Shown: positions 35,059 to 44,917 of the stretch, in pieces | Layout: each line of letters opens with the position of its first letter | Numbering within the stretch: position 1 is the stretch's first letter | DNA from: Microbulbifer rhizosphaerae | GTDB lineage: Bacteria; Pseudomonadota; Gammaproteobacteria; Pseudomonadales; Cellvibrionaceae | Direction of reading: 5' to 3' | Assembly: GCF_014191725.1 (NCBI RefSeq) | Contig: NZ_JACHWZ010000001.1 | Span: 62,001-126,000, forward strand | Length of the DNA stretch: 64,000 bases | Position numbers and translations under genes: made by a program | Notes under the pieces: model-generated | Database searches by the model: none | Told to the model about the DNA's origin: nothing | The model's input: only the letters and a program-made list of their open reading frames with translations

Positions 35059-35187
35059 AAGCCTACCTTGATCGGCCTATCGAGATACCCATGCGATCGA
35101 CTGTCACTGCACCTTCGGTGCGCCTTCCGATTTGTCGAATCCGCAGCTTTCGGAATTCATTACATTAACCGTTAAGAGGAAACACTC

Positions 35188-37110
35188 ATGATCTGGATAA
35201 AACGTATCTGTCTTCTTGCCCTATGCCTGATGTTTCTTTCCGCCTGTGGTGGCGGCGGTAGTGGTGACGGGGATGTCGGCGGTGGGGATGTCGGCGGAGA
35301 AGATGTCGGAGGAGAGGATGATGGAGGAGAGGATGATGGAGGAGAGGATGATGGAGGAGAGGACGATGGAGGAGAGGACGACGAAGGAGAGGACGACGGA
35401 GGAGAGGATGACGGTGGCGAAGATCCAGTGACCGCTGCCCCACCGGCACCAGCGGCCACCCTGACCCCCACAGCCACGAAAACCTTTGCATTCAGCTGGA
35501 GTGATGTATCTGAGGAAACCGAATACCGCCTGCTGGAAAATCCCGATGGCGACTCCGGCTACAGCGAAGTGGCCGTGATCCCGGCTGACAGCACCGAATA
35601 TAACCTGATGGTCTCCCTGCCCCAGCGGGTAAACGCAAGCTATATCCTCCAGGCCTGCAACAGCCTGGGCTGTACCGATTCTGACGAGTTGTTCGTAACC
35701 GGTTCCCTGGCCGAGGCTGTGGGGTATTTCAAGGCCTCAAACACCGAGGCTGATGACCTGTTCGGATTCCAGGTCGCCCTGTCGGCGGATGGCCGTGTGA
35801 TGGCCGTAGCTGCTGCCCAGGAGAATAGCGGCGCCACCGGTAGCAATGGTGACCAGGCGGATAACTCCGTGGAATACAGCGGCGCGGTGTACGTATTCAC
35901 ACAAAACAATGGTGTTTGGACCCAGCAGGCCTATCTCAAGGCTTCAAACCCGGGACATTGGGACTTTTTTGGTGTCAGTCTTTCACTGTCCGCCGATGGA
36001 GGCGTTCTGGCAGTAGGTGCCCGTGGCGAGAGTAGCAACGCATTCAACAGTGGCGCGGTGTATGTGTTCACCCAAAGCGCTGGCGTCTGGTCCCAGCAGG
36101 CGCATATCAAGGCGTCGAATACCCAGCAAAGTGATGAGTTTGGTGACAGCCTCGCGTTGTCGGCCGACGGTAGTACCTTGGCAGTAGGTGCCTATGCAGA
36201 GGATAGCAGCGCCACCGGCATCGATGGCAATCAGGCGGATAACTCCGCTTCCGCCTCCGGTGCGGTGTACGTGTTCACTCAAAGTGGTGATACCTGGTCC
36301 CAGCAGGCATATATCAAGGCTTCGAACACCGAGGAGTCGGATTATTTTGGTCACAGGGTCGCACTGTCGTCGAACGGCAATGTCCTGGCTGTAAGTGCGA
36401 ATAACGAGGACAGTGCTGCCACCGGCATAGATGGCAATCAGGCGGACAACTCAGCGACCAACAGTGGCGCGGCGTACGTGTTCAGCCGTAACGATGGCAC
36501 CTGGTCCCAGCAGGCGTATATCAAGGCCTCAAACCCCGAGGAAAACGACTGGTTTGGTAGCAGTCTTGCGCTGTCGTCTGACGGCCATGTCCTGGCGGTA
36601 GGAGCAACGGGAGAGGACAGCGCTGCCACCGGCATTGATGGCAATCAGGCGGACAACGCCGTTGACTTCGCCGGGGCAGTGTATGTGTTCACCCAAAGTG
36701 GTGATACCTGGTCCCAGCATGCGTATATCAAGGCCTCGAATGCAGCGGAGTTTGACCGATTCGGTGCTAGCCTCGCGCTGTCGGCAGACAGCCGCGTCCT
36801 GGCGGTAGGCACAGAGGCTGAGGATAGCAGCGCCACCGGTATTAATGGCGACGAGGCGGATGACTCCGCAGATTCCAGTGGTGCGGTGTACCTGTTCAGT
36901 CAAAACGCTGGCACCTGGTCCCAACAAGCCTATGTTAAGGCTCCGAACACCGAGGGGGGTGACCTGTTCGGCAGCTCCGGGATCGCCCTGTCGTCGGACG
37001 GCAGCGTCCTGGCGGTAGGTGCATGGGATGAAAGCAGCACCGCCACCGGCATCAACGGTGACCAGGCCGACAACTCCGCAGAAGGTAGCGGCGCCGTCTA
37101 CCTCTATTAA
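35188..37110 (+). CDS. FG-GAP repeat lipoprotein, copy 1
   Basis: 640 aa. Signal peptide with lipobox LSAC (Cys ~20), so it is lipid-anchored. A low-complexity linker of Gly and about eight GGEDD units follows (residues ~21-80), then a fibronectin-like domain (PAATLTPTATKTFAFSWSD...YILQACNSLGC, ~85-165). Seven ~65-residue FG-GAP repeats close the protein (FGxxxALSxDGxxLAVGA...SSATGIDGNQADNSA...SGAVYVF), probably a Ca-binding beta-propeller. Likely exposed on the cell surface or in the periplasm, for adhesion or ligand binding. It is the tandem paralogue of the gene at 37289. Confidence 0.9.
   Translation: MIWIKRICLLALCLMFLSACGGGGSGDGDVGGGDVGGEDVGGEDDGGEDDGGEDDGGEDDGGEDDEGEDDGGEDDGGEDPVTAAPPAPAATLTPTATKTFAFSWSDVSEETEYRLLENPDGDSGYSEVAVIPADSTEYNLMVSLPQRVNASYILQACNSLGCTDSDELFVTGSLAEAVGYFKASNTEADDLFGFQVALSADGRVMAVAAAQENSGATGSNGDQADNSVEYSGAVYVFTQNNGVWTQQAYLKASNPGHWDFFGVSLSLSADGGVLAVGARGESSNAFNSGAVYVFTQSAGVWSQQAHIKASNTQQSDEFGDSLALSADGSTLAVGAYAEDSSATGIDGNQADNSASASGAVYVFTQSGDTWSQQAYIKASNTEESDYFGHRVALSSNGNVLAVSANNEDSAATGIDGNQADNSATNSGAAYVFSRNDGTWSQQAYIKASNPEENDWFGSSLALSSDGHVLAVGATGEDSAATGIDGNQADNAVDFAGAVYVFTQSGDTWSQHAYIKASNAAEFDRFGASLALSADSRVLAVGTEAEDSSATGINGDEADDSADSSGAVYLFSQNAGTWSQQAYVKAPNTEGGDLFGSSGIALSSDGSVLAVGAWDESSTATGINGDQADNSAEGSGAVYLY
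35308..35430 (+). repeat. 15-bp tandem repeat coding for GGEDD
   Basis: About eight in-frame copies of ggaggagaggatgat-like units. The paralogue at ~37437-37490 has about three, so the number changes by slippage and sets the length of the lipoprotein stalk. Confidence 0.8.
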
Positions 37111-37136
37111 TTCATTCATTGACCGGTAAGAAAACG

Positions 37137-37158
37137 GGGGCAGGTTCAGGCCTGCCCC
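37137..37158 (+). terminator. Hairpin terminator after FG-GAP copy 1
   Basis: ggggcagg-ttcagg-cctgcccc stem-loop in the duplicated intergenic unit (compare 35039-35058). Confidence 0.55.
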
Positions 37159-37288
37159 ATACCTACCTTGATCGGCTCATCAAAATACCCATGCGGTCGA
37201 CTGTCACTGCACCTTCGGTGCGCCATTCGATTTGTCGAATCCGCGGCTTTCGGAATGCACTACATAAAACCATTAAAAGGAAACACTC

Positions 37289-39166
37289 GTGATCTGGATA
37301 AAACGTATCTGTCTTCTTGCCCTATGCCTGGTTTTTCTGTCCGCCTGCGGTGGCGGTGGCGGTGGCGGTGGCGGTGGCGGCGGTAGCGGTAGTGGTGGAG
37401 ATGTCGGTGGCGGGGATGTCGGCGGAGAAGATGTTGGCGGAGAGGATGACGGAGGAGAGGATGACGGAGGAGAGGATGACGGTGGCGAAGATCCAGTAAC
37501 CGCTGCTCCACCGGCACCAGCGGCCACCCTGACCCCCACAGCCACGAAAACCTTCGCATTCAGCTGGAGTGATGTGTCTGAGGAAACAGAATACCGCCTG
37601 CTGGAAAACCCCGATGGCGTGTCCGGTTACGGCGAGGTGGCCGTGATCCCGGCGGACAGCACCGAACATAACCTGACGGTCTCCCTACCCCAGCGGGTAA
37701 ACGCAAGCTACATCCTACAGGCCTGCAACAGCCTGGGCTGTACCGATTCCGATGAAATGTTTGTAACCGGCTTCCTGGCCGAGGCGGTGGGGTACTTCAA
37801 AGCCTCGAATACTGAGGCTGGCGACGGGTTCGGCAACCAGGTCGCCCTGTCGGCGGACGGTCGTGTGATGGCGGTGGGCGCCGTCTGGGAGGATAGCGCC
37901 GCTGGCGCGGTCTATGTGTTTACCAACAGCGACGGTGTCTGGTCCCAGCAGGCCTATATCAAAGCCTCGAATGCTGAAGAGGGCGATGAGTTTGGCACCA
38001 GCCTCACCCTGTCGTCAGACGGCAGTGTCCTGGCGGTAAGTGCACTTCGGGAAGGTAGCGGCGCCACCGGCGTTGATGGCGATCAGGCGGACAATTCGGC
38101 TTCTCGGGCCGGCGCGGTATACGTATTCACCCAAAGCGGCGATACCTGGGCCCAGCAGGCGTATATCAAGGCCTCGAACACTGAGGAGGGTGACTATTTT
38201 GGCGAAGGCCTGGCGCTATCACCAGACGGCACCACGCTGGCGGTAGGTGCACCGTTCGAGAACAGTGGCGCTATCGGTATTGATGGCCATCAAACGAACT
38301 CCCTGGCGACCGCCGCCGGGGCGGTGTATGTGTTCACCCAAAGCGGCGATACCTGGGCCCAGCAGGCCTATATAAAGGCCTCGAATACTGAAAGTGTGGA
38401 GCAGTTTGGTAAAAAGATTGCTCTCTCGTCAGACGGCAGCCTCCTGGCAGTAAGCGCCCCCCAGGAGGACAGCTCGGCCACCGGCATTGGTGGTGACCAG
38501 GCGGATAACGCCGCGGAGAATAGTGGTGCGGTGTATATGTTCACCCGAAGCGGTGGTGCCTGGGCCCAACAGGCGTACATTAAAGCCTCGAACACGGGGA
38601 AAGGCGACCAGTTTGGTTCCAGTCTTGTACTGTCGGCCGATGGCGGCGTCCTGGCGGTAGGTGCCCGTGGCGAGGACAGCAGCGCCGGGGGTATTGATGG
38701 CGATCAGGCGGACAATTCGGCAAATGCCAGTGGTGCCGTCTATGTGTTTACCCAAAGCGGCGATACCTGGTTCCAGCAGGCCTATATCAAAGCCTCGAAT
38801 GTGGAAAATATTGATGTGTTTGGTCTCAACCTCGCACTGTCGGCCGACGGAGCCACCCTGGCGGTAGGTGCAACCGGCGAGGATAGCAGCGCCACCGGCA
38901 TTAATGGCGACCAGGCGGACAACTCCGCAGGTGGCAGTGGTGCGGTGTACCTGTTCACCCAAAGTGCTGGTGTCTGGTCCCTGAAGTCGTATATCAAGGC
39001 CTCGAACGCTGAGGCGGATGATCAGTTTGGTACCAACCTCGCTCTGTCGTCGGATGGCGGCATCCTAGCGGTAGGTGCTACCTGGGAAGACAGTTCCGCC
39101 ACCGGCATCAACGGTGACCAGGCCGACAACTCCGCAGAAGGTAGCGGTGCGGTCTACCTCTATTAA
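37289..39166 (+). CDS. FG-GAP repeat lipoprotein, copy 2
   Basis: 625 aa, same architecture as the gene at 35188: lipobox LSAC, a longer poly-Gly run (GGGGGGGGGGGG) but only about three GGEDD units, the fibronectin-like domain and seven FG-GAP repeats ending in SGAVYLY. The leader sequences before the two genes are also nearly identical (gaggaaacact/aaaggaaacact ribosome site), so the whole transcription unit was duplicated. Differences concentrate in the loops of the repeats (for example EAGDGF, EEGDEF, ESVEQF), as expected for diversifying surface proteins. Confidence 0.9.
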   Translation: MIWIKRICLLALCLVFLSACGGGGGGGGGGGGSGSGGDVGGGDVGGEDVGGEDDGGEDDGGEDDGGEDPVTAAPPAPAATLTPTATKTFAFSWSDVSEETEYRLLENPDGVSGYGEVAVIPADSTEHNLTVSLPQRVNASYILQACNSLGCTDSDEMFVTGFLAEAVGYFKASNTEAGDGFGNQVALSADGRVMAVGAVWEDSAAGAVYVFTNSDGVWSQQAYIKASNAEEGDEFGTSLTLSSDGSVLAVSALREGSGATGVDGDQADNSASRAGAVYVFTQSGDTWAQQAYIKASNTEEGDYFGEGLALSPDGTTLAVGAPFENSGAIGIDGHQTNSLATAAGAVYVFTQSGDTWAQQAYIKASNTESVEQFGKKIALSSDGSLLAVSAPQEDSSATGIGGDQADNAAENSGAVYMFTRSGGAWAQQAYIKASNTGKGDQFGSSLVLSADGGVLAVGARGEDSSAGGIDGDQADNSANASGAVYVFTQSGDTWFQQAYIKASNVENIDVFGLNLALSADGATLAVGATGEDSSATGINGDQADNSAGGSGAVYLFTQSAGVWSLKSYIKASNAEADDQFGTNLALSSDGGILAVGATWEDSSATGINGDQADNSAEGSGAVYLY

Positions 39167-39175
39167 TTCATTCAA

Positions 39176-39253
39176 TGTGGGAGCCTGCCCTGCAGGCGAA
39201 AAGACAGTGCTAAATGGCAACGCCATTTTTCGCCAGCAGGGCTGGCTCCCACA
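39176..39253. repeat. Cruciform repeat / terminator
   Basis: Arms tgtgggagcctgccctgc... and ...gcagggctggctcccaca with a ~40-bp centre, 10 nt after the lipoprotein stop. Related to the tgtaggagc hairpins and likely to act as a transcription end. Confidence 0.7.
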
Positions 39254-39351
39254 GGGTGCGGCCCTACTCAATAGCACCAAAGCTGGTTCCGCGAACCCCG
39301 AAACTTGAGTTGGGAATAATCGGTTTTCTCAATCGGACGGAGTGTCCAACT

Positions 39352-39477
39352 TGTAGGAGCGGCGGGGCGGCCCTCCGCCGTTGGCCGCGATCGATGTTTC
39401 GGAATGCCGGGAAGCCTGCTGACTCGCACCATCCCTGGCGCTCGCCCCACGGCGGAGGGCCGCCCGCCGCTCCTACA
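39352..39477. repeat. Double REP-like element
   Basis: tgtaggagcggcggggcggccctccgccg at the left and its inverted counterpart ending gccgctcctaca at the right, about 70 bp apart; sits at the 3' end of the acyl-CoA dehydrogenase gene. Confidence 0.75.
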
Positions 39478-39484
39478 GGAAAAA

Positions 39485-41158
39485 CTAAACGGAGAGCGGG
39501 TCGCCGCGCTCGATCAGGGTTTCGATCTCCAATCCCCGCGGCAGGCAGCCGGTGTTGTGAGCGCCGGTGTTTTTCAGTCGCGAGGCGATAAAAGCCTCCG
39601 CCACCGCGCTGTTGCCTCCCTGGACCAGCAGGTGGGCCTGCATGGTCAGTGCCATCTGGTCCACCAGGTGGCGGGCCCGGTATTCCAGGTCGTCCATGTC
39701 CGCCATCTGTTTTTTCAGCCCGGCGATGGCGCTGTCCAGGCATGAGTCGGCGCCGGCGCTCCGTTCCAGTTCGTCGTACCAGGCCAGCAGCGCCGCAGGG
39801 GTCTTTTCGATGGCGCGCAGCACGTCCAGCGCCTGGATATTGCCGGAGCCCTCCCAGATGGCGTTGATGGGCGCGTCGCGGTACAGGCGCGCGGTGATAA
39901 AGTTTTCCACCACGCCGTTGCCGCCCAGGCACTCCATGGCCTCGTAGGCGTGGTGCGGAGTGCGCTTGCAGATCCAGTATTTGCCCACCGCGGTGCCCAG
40001 GCGCATCAGCAGTTTTTCCTGCTCCTTGTCCAGGTGATCCAGCGCGCGGGCGGTGCGCATGGTGATGGCCACCGACCCCTCCACCTCCAATTGCAGGTCC
40101 GCCAGCACATTTTGCATCAGCGGCTGGTCGCGCAGTTTTTTGCCGAAGGCGTCGCGGTGTCCAGCGTAGTAGATCGCCTGTAGCGCGGCCTGGCGCTGGC
40201 CGGCGGAGGAGCCGATCATGCAGTCGAAGCGGGTGACCGCGACCATCTCGATAATGGCGTTGACTCCGCGGCCCTCCTCGCCGACCAGCCAGCCGAAAGC
40301 GCTGCGCATCTCCACTTCCGAAGAGGCGTTGGACACGTTGCCGGATTTGTTTTTCAGTCGCTGTATTTGCAGCGGGTTTTTCGTCCCGTCCGGGCGCCAG
40401 CGGGGGACCAGAAAACAGCTGAGACCGCCGGCTGTCTCTCCTTTCTCCACTTGGGCAAGCATCAAAAAGGCGTCGCACATGGGCGCGGACATAAACCATT
40501 TGTGGCCCACCAGCTCGTAGGCGCCGTCGCCGACCGGTGTGGCGGTACTGGTATTGGCGCGCACATCGGAGCCGCCCTGCTTTTCGGTCATGCCCATGCC
40601 GATAGTGAGGTAGGACTTTTCCGTGTGCGGCCGGTTGCTGGAGTCGTAACCGCGGGCGGTCACCTTGGGCAGCCATTCCTCCGCCAACTTCGGGTTCAGC
40701 CTGATGGATGGCACCGAGGCGAAGGTCATGGTTACCGGGCAGCCGTGGCCGGCCTCCAGTTGGCTGTGCAGGTAGTACTTGGCCGCGCGCACCACGTGGG
40801 CGCCGGGTTTGGGATCGGTCCAGGGGGCGCTGTGTAGTCCCTCGGACAGGGCCAGCTGCATCAGTTGGTGGTAGGTGGGGTGGTAGCGCACCAGGTCGAT
40901 GCGGTTGCCTATGCGGTCGTGGCTTTCGAAGATGGGTTTGAATTCATTGGCCAGATAGCCCCGCTCGATCATCTCCGGGCGCCCGCACACTTCCCCGTAG
41001 CGCTGCAGGTCGTCCTCCGCCCAATGGCCGCCGTTGTGCTCAACCGTTTCACGCAGCGCCGCGTCGCCGGCGTAGAGATTGTGGCCGGTAAGGGGGGGCA
41101 CCTGGTTGAAAACCTTGTGGGTATAGGCGAATTCGGATGGCGGTGTTTTATCGGACAT
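39485..41158 (-). CDS. AidB-like acyl-CoA dehydrogenase
   Basis: 557 aa from the Met at 41158 (SDKTPPSEFAYTHKVFNQVPPL, the typical start); 24 further upstream in-frame residues look spurious. The N-terminal domain specific to AidB is followed by the flavin core with GMGMTEKQGGSDVRANT, GHKWFMSAP and the C-terminal YEAMECLGGNGVVENF and LYRDAPINAIWEGSGNIQALDVLR. Closest in architecture to E. coli AidB, a flavoprotein of the alkylation response that also has weak isovaleryl-CoA dehydrogenase activity. It is monocistronic here, so either DNA protection or branched acyl-CoA oxidation is possible. Confidence 0.9.
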   Translation of the reverse strand: MSDKTPPSEFAYTHKVFNQVPPLTGHNLYAGDAALRETVEHNGGHWAEDDLQRYGEVCGRPEMIERGYLANEFKPIFESHDRIGNRIDLVRYHPTYHQLMQLALSEGLHSAPWTDPKPGAHVVRAAKYYLHSQLEAGHGCPVTMTFASVPSIRLNPKLAEEWLPKVTARGYDSSNRPHTEKSYLTIGMGMTEKQGGSDVRANTSTATPVGDGAYELVGHKWFMSAPMCDAFLMLAQVEKGETAGGLSCFLVPRWRPDGTKNPLQIQRLKNKSGNVSNASSEVEMRSAFGWLVGEEGRGVNAIIEMVAVTRFDCMIGSSAGQRQAALQAIYYAGHRDAFGKKLRDQPLMQNVLADLQLEVEGSVAITMRTARALDHLDKEQEKLLMRLGTAVGKYWICKRTPHHAYEAMECLGGNGVVENFITARLYRDAPINAIWEGSGNIQALDVLRAIEKTPAALLAWYDELERSAGADSCLDSAIAGLKKQMADMDDLEYRARHLVDQMALTMQAHLLVQGGNSAVAEAFIASRLKNTGAHNTGCLPRGLEIETLIERGDPLSV

Positions 41159-41350
41159 TGGCATTCTCGCTGGCATCTCAACAGGCAGTGGCTCCGGTGA
41201 AAGGGTAGTCCCATCACCGCTCCGGGACATCCTAGTGAGATGGGCTGGCGCCGGTCTTGCCCAAAAGTGACGCCGGTGGTTGCGGCATCATCCAATTTTG
41301 GATTCTGTTTTTCCCGCTATTGCCAGTAAGAAAGGTCTGGGCGGCCCTGC

Positions 41351-41446
41351 TACCGGGGGAAGTTTGCGGGACACGCCGTGAATACATCCCTGTAGGCTTG
41401 TCGGCGAGGTCCCTCTCGCCAACAGTCCCGCAAACTTCCCCCGGTA
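41351..41446. repeat. Long perfect inverted repeat element
   Basis: Two 22-bp arms at 41351-41372 and 41425-41446 are exact complements (taccgggggaagtttgcggg core) around 52 bp. The size and perfection suggest a MITE or a stable cruciform, lying in the spacer between the dehydrogenase promoter and the pectate lyase 3' end. Confidence 0.8.
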
Positions 41447-41529
41447 TCAGCGCCTTCGCATCAGACTCTGGTGCTCTTGTCCGAGTCTCGATGGGGCGAG
41501 TGGTTACTGGCGCGCATGTAAGCTGAAGG

Positions 41530-43011
41530 CTACTGGCGAATCAACTCAAACTGCTGATTGGTACTTCCGGCGATACAGGTCCACTGGAGGATATTGGCGC
41601 CGTCTGCGCTGGAAGCACCCGACACGTCCATACAGAGTTCGCTGTTGCGGTTGATGATCCGCCAGCGCCCACTGCCGGCGCCCTGGAAACGGAACTGCTG
41701 GTTCCATCCGCCCAAATATTCCCACAGCATGATATTGCCGCCGTTGCTGGTGGAGAAGGAGTCCACATCGAGGGCCATGGCCGGGGCATTGACCGGTGAG
41801 ATGCGGTGCCAGATGCCGTCCACCGGGGTGATGTTGAACTTCTGGCAGTTGTTATTGAGCCAGCTCCACTGCTGCATATTGGTGCCGCCGCTGGAGCCGC
41901 AGGAGGCCACGTCGACGGTCTTGCCGCTGTGGACCGGCGCTATGCGGTAGGTGCCGTTGACGGTGCCGTTGTTGCCGCCGCCGCCACCGCCACCACCGGA
42001 GCCGCAATCGGAACCCTTGTTGACGCCGGCGCAGGCGATGACACGGTCTTTGACGCTGCTGGCGGAATCCAGATTGTAACCGTAGGGCGGGTCATAGGTG
42101 GTGGTAGAGGAGACGTTGGGCCCGGCGGTGACACCGTCGCCGCTCACCCAGCGCACATTGTTGAAAATATTGCCACGCACGTCCCAGTAGCCGATTTCGG
42201 CGCTGTAGAAAGACACCAGGGGGTTCTGCGAATTCTCGAACACGTTGTTCTCGATCCGCAGCAGCGCCCGCATACGGGAATTGATGCCGGTGCTTTCGAT
42301 ATTGTTGTAGTAGTTGTTGTAAATATGCCCGTAGCCGAAGCGGAACAGCGGCGCGCGGGAATTGATGTTTTCCCAGCGGTTGTGGTGGAAAGTGATATAG
42401 CGGTTGCCGCTGTCGCTGTCGGAGGAACCGTGCAGCGAGGCCTTCCAGCTGTCGTGGAAATAGTTGTAGGAAATGGTGATGTACTGGGCGCCCCGTTTGC
42501 TGTCGAGCAGGCCGTCGTAATAGTCCTTGTCGACATTGAGGGATGCGTAGATTTCATTGTGGTCCACCCAGATATTATTGGCCGGTCCCTCGATACTAAT
42601 GGCGTCCTTGTCTCCTATGTTCACCTGGTGAATGGTCAGGTTCTGGATGATCACGTTGCTGGCGCGCCAGATTTTGATGCCGATACCATTCAAGCGACCG
42701 CGGCTGCCGACGCCGATGATCGATACATCAGAGGTATCTTTCACATTGATCTTGTTGTCGGAGGAATTGCCCGGCGTGATGGTGCCGTCGACGTAAATAG
42801 TGATGGGGCCGGAGGCATTGTTGATGGCGTTCTGCAGGGCGGTGCCGTTGTTCACGGTCACCGAGCTGCCGCCGGCGCCGCCGGTGGTGCCGCCGTTGAG
42901 GTTGGCGAAGCCTTCCGGCTGCGCCAGCGCGCCGGAGGGCAGGGTGAATAAAAGCGCGATCAGGGCAAACAGCCAGCCGCGCAATGGGGTGTTGTGGAAT
43001 GGAATTTTCAT
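41530..43011 (-). CDS. Secreted pectate lyase (PL1) with ricin-type carbohydrate-binding module
   Basis: 493 aa. Signal peptide ends near SGALA-Q. A PL1 parallel beta-helix covers ~30-340 with [57 protein letters not shown] (catalytic Arg region) and YNNYYNNI. A poly-Gly linker (GGGGGGGG, ~350) leads to a ricin-B-like lectin domain (~365-493) with QQW/QQF motifs ([22 protein letters not shown]). It cleaves polygalacturonate by beta-elimination outside the cell, using Ca. The linker style is typical of Microbulbifer and Saccharophagus relatives. Confidence 0.94.
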   Translation of the reverse strand: MKIPFHNTPLRGWLFALIALLFTLPSGALAQPEGFANLNGGTTGGAGGSSVTVNNGTALQNAINNASGPITIYVDGTITPGNSSDNKINVKDTSDVSIIGVGSRGRLNGIGIKIWRASNVIIQNLTIHQVNIGDKDAISIEGPANNIWVDHNEIYASLNVDKDYYDGLLDSKRGAQYITISYNYFHDSWKASLHGSSDSDSGNRYITFHHNRWENINSRAPLFRFGYGHIYNNYYNNIESTGINSRMRALLRIENNVFENSQNPLVSFYSAEIGYWDVRGNIFNNVRWVSGDGVTAGPNVSSTTTYDPPYGYNLDSASSVKDRVIACAGVNKGSDCGSGGGGGGGGNNGTVNGTYRIAPVHSGKTVDVASCGSSGGTNMQQWSWLNNNCQKFNITPVDGIWHRISPVNAPAMALDVDSFSTSNGGNIMLWEYLGGWNQQFRFQGAGSGRWRIINRNSELCMDVSGASSADGANILQWTCIAGSTNQQFELIRQ

Positions 43012-43680
43012 CGCTGATTCTCTCGTCCTTGTCGTTATACGGCTTTTAAGTGAAAAGAGCCGGTCCCGGGGCCTGGATTGCAGGGGCCTTGTACCGCGCG
43101 AAATTCAAATTGAATCCCCCCTGGAAAACGAATCACCGAATCTGCGTCTGCCGGCACTTCCGGGTTCAGCTCACGTTGCCGGGCAATGGGTATGGCAGCA
43201 TTGCCTGACCAATATGACTTTGAGTGTCATATGGTATGACAATATTTGCATGAACTTTTTTGGTGCGCAACCGGGTGGTTTTACCAAATCGGGTATTTTG
43301 TGGCCGATTAAATTGATACGAAAATACGGTTCTGGCCGTTACCTCGTTGAAATAGAAAGTTTTTAATTTTTATTGTGACGTTTGGGGCATTGGGGAACAG
43401 AGTTTTTCTGACGCGGAAGTAAACCTGAGTTTGTGCACTATTTCGGCACTGTAATACCAATATGGTGCGTTTGACCGGGAAACTTCCGGGGTTCCTGCCA
43501 AAGAGCTTGTTCATACCAAGTGAATCCGGGCCCCCAGCAGGGTGCGGCAGCTTCGGGTGTCGGGCGCAAGAAACTACGTCAATTGACGCATACCCATTCT
43601 TGCCTGTTCTTGTTTATATCCTGCCGCAACGATTTTGATCCTGTTTGCCTGGGTGTATTCGCAGTGTGTGACCGATTTTC
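43012..43680. promoter_or_regulatory. Divergent intergenic region, pectate lyase / urease
   Basis: 669 bp with no gene. AT-rich between 43200 and 43380. Holds the palindrome at 43225-43241 and probably both divergent promoters. A run of T/A near 43350-43375 (agtttttaatttttattg) may be a promoter or UP-type element. Confidence 0.5.
43225..43241. promoter_or_regulatory. Candidate operator palindrome
   Basis: TGTCATA-tgg-TATGACA, perfect 7-bp arms, with a further tatgac half-site at 43214. About 215 bp upstream of the pectate lyase start. The form resembles GntR-family operators of uronate catabolism, but the regulator is not in the window. Confidence 0.5.
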
Positions 43681-44577
43681 ATGAACCAGCTCGCGCTTGC
43701 AAAAAGACCGGAAATTCCGCCCGCTGTGGACAGTCGCTGGTACGCGGGGCTGGATCTCAGGTTCCAGGAATCCGGGGGCGGATGCCGGCTCGCGCACAGC
43801 CGCCATCGCGGCCCGCTGTATGTGCAGAAGCCGTTTTACCCCGAGGGACGCGACCTGGCGCACGTCTACCTGCTGCACCCGCCGGGAGGGTTGGTTTCCG
43901 GGGACCAACTAAATATCCAGGTGCAGGCGGAGACCGGCGCGCGCGCATTGGTGACCACCACCGGCGCCGGGCGTGTGTACCGGGCCCGCGGCGACGGACT
44001 GAAGCAGTGCCAGGAGGTCCGCTTGCGGCTCGCGGCGGGCAGTTCGCTGGAATGGCTGCCGCTGGAAAATATTGTCTACCCGGGAGCCGATGGACGCCTG
44101 GACACAGTTGTGGAACTCACCGGGGAGAGCCGCTTTGCCGGCTGGGAGATCACCTCGCTGGGTTTGCCGGCCTGTGGTGAAAGTTTCGGCGCGGGTGCGT
44201 TGACCCAGCGGCTGGAAATCCGCCGCGACGGGCTGCCGTTGTTTGTGGAGCGCCTCGACCTTGACCAGAACGGCGCAGGGGCGGACCTGCTATCGGCGGC
44301 GGCCGGGTTGCGCGGCTTTCCCGTCACCGGCCTGTTAGTAATGGGCCCCTTCGCTCGGGCGCCGGACGAATCTGTGCTGGCGCAGTGCCGCACCCTGCTG
44401 CGGGAAACCGCACCGGATTGTTTGGGGGCGATCACAGCGGTGGGGGAATTCCAGGTGGTGCGCTGCCTGGGCCGCTGCGCCTTTGCGGTACGGCAGCTGT
44501 TGGCGCGACTCTGGGCGCTGTTGCGGCCCCCGCTGCTGGGGCGCGAGGCCTGCCCGCCGCGCATCTGGTCGACCTGA
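43681..44577 (+). CDS. ureD: Urease accessory protein UreD (UreH)
   Basis: 298 aa. Family motifs are GPLYVQKPFYPEG, VYLLHPPGGLVSGD, TTTGAGRVYR and the WLPLENIVYPGA segment. UreD binds apo-urease and, with UreF and UreG, admits nickel and CO2 to the active site. It is the first gene of the operon; the ribosome site before the ATG is weak. The C-terminal ~35 residues are Arg/Leu-rich. Structural genes follow after 27 nt. Confidence 0.95.
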   Translation: MNQLALAKRPEIPPAVDSRWYAGLDLRFQESGGGCRLAHSRHRGPLYVQKPFYPEGRDLAHVYLLHPPGGLVSGDQLNIQVQAETGARALVTTTGAGRVYRARGDGLKQCQEVRLRLAAGSSLEWLPLENIVYPGADGRLDTVVELTGESRFAGWEITSLGLPACGESFGAGALTQRLEIRRDGLPLFVERLDLDQNGAGADLLSAAAGLRGFPVTGLLVMGPFARAPDESVLAQCRTLLRETAPDCLGAITAVGEFQVVRCLGRCAFAVRQLLARLWALLRPPLLGREACPPRIWST

Positions 44578-44604
44578 ACCTGTCGGTTATCTGTTGGGGG
44601 AATT

Positions 44605-44907
44605 ATGGAATTACTGCCGAGAGAAAAGGACAAGCTGCTGGTGTTTACCGCGGCGCTGTTGGCCGAGCGCCGCCTCGCGCGCGGGCTCAAGTTGAACTAT
44701 CCGGAAGCGGTGGCGCTGATCACCATGGAAATTATCGAGGGCGCCCGCGACGGCAAAACGGTGGCTGAGCTGATGAGTTACGGCCGGGAAATCCTGCGCG
44801 CAAACCAGGTCATGGATGGCGTCAGTGAGCTGATCCACGAAGTGCAGGTGGAAGCCACTTTCCGCGACGGCACCAAGCTCGTCACGGTGCACAACCCGAT
44901 TACCTGA
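44605..44907 (+). CDS. ureA: Urease gamma subunit
   Basis: 100 aa, exact family length. Starts [20 protein letters not shown] with conserved [18 protein letters not shown], and [17 protein letters not shown]. Ribosome site GGGGGAATT. Forms the (alpha-beta-gamma)3 urease core with UreB and UreC. Confidence 0.97.
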   Translation: MELLPREKDKLLVFTAALLAERRLARGLKLNYPEAVALITMEIIEGARDGKTVAELMSYGREILRANQVMDGVSELIHEVQVEATFRDGTKLVTVHNPIT

Positions 44908-44917
44908 GGAGGCGGCA

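Noticed and set aside
35308-35430. Possible CRISPR array from regular repeats
   Set aside because: 15-bp in-frame coding repeats with no spacers.
35172-35491. Pro/Ser- and His/Leu-rich minus-strand frames over the GGEDD repeat
   Set aside because: Reverse reading of the 15-bp tandem repeat in the lipoprotein gene.
39485-41230. 24-residue N-terminal extension of the acyl-CoA dehydrogenase
   Set aside because: The family starts at SDKTPPSEFAYTHKVFNQ; the upstream part is Pro-rich and without support.
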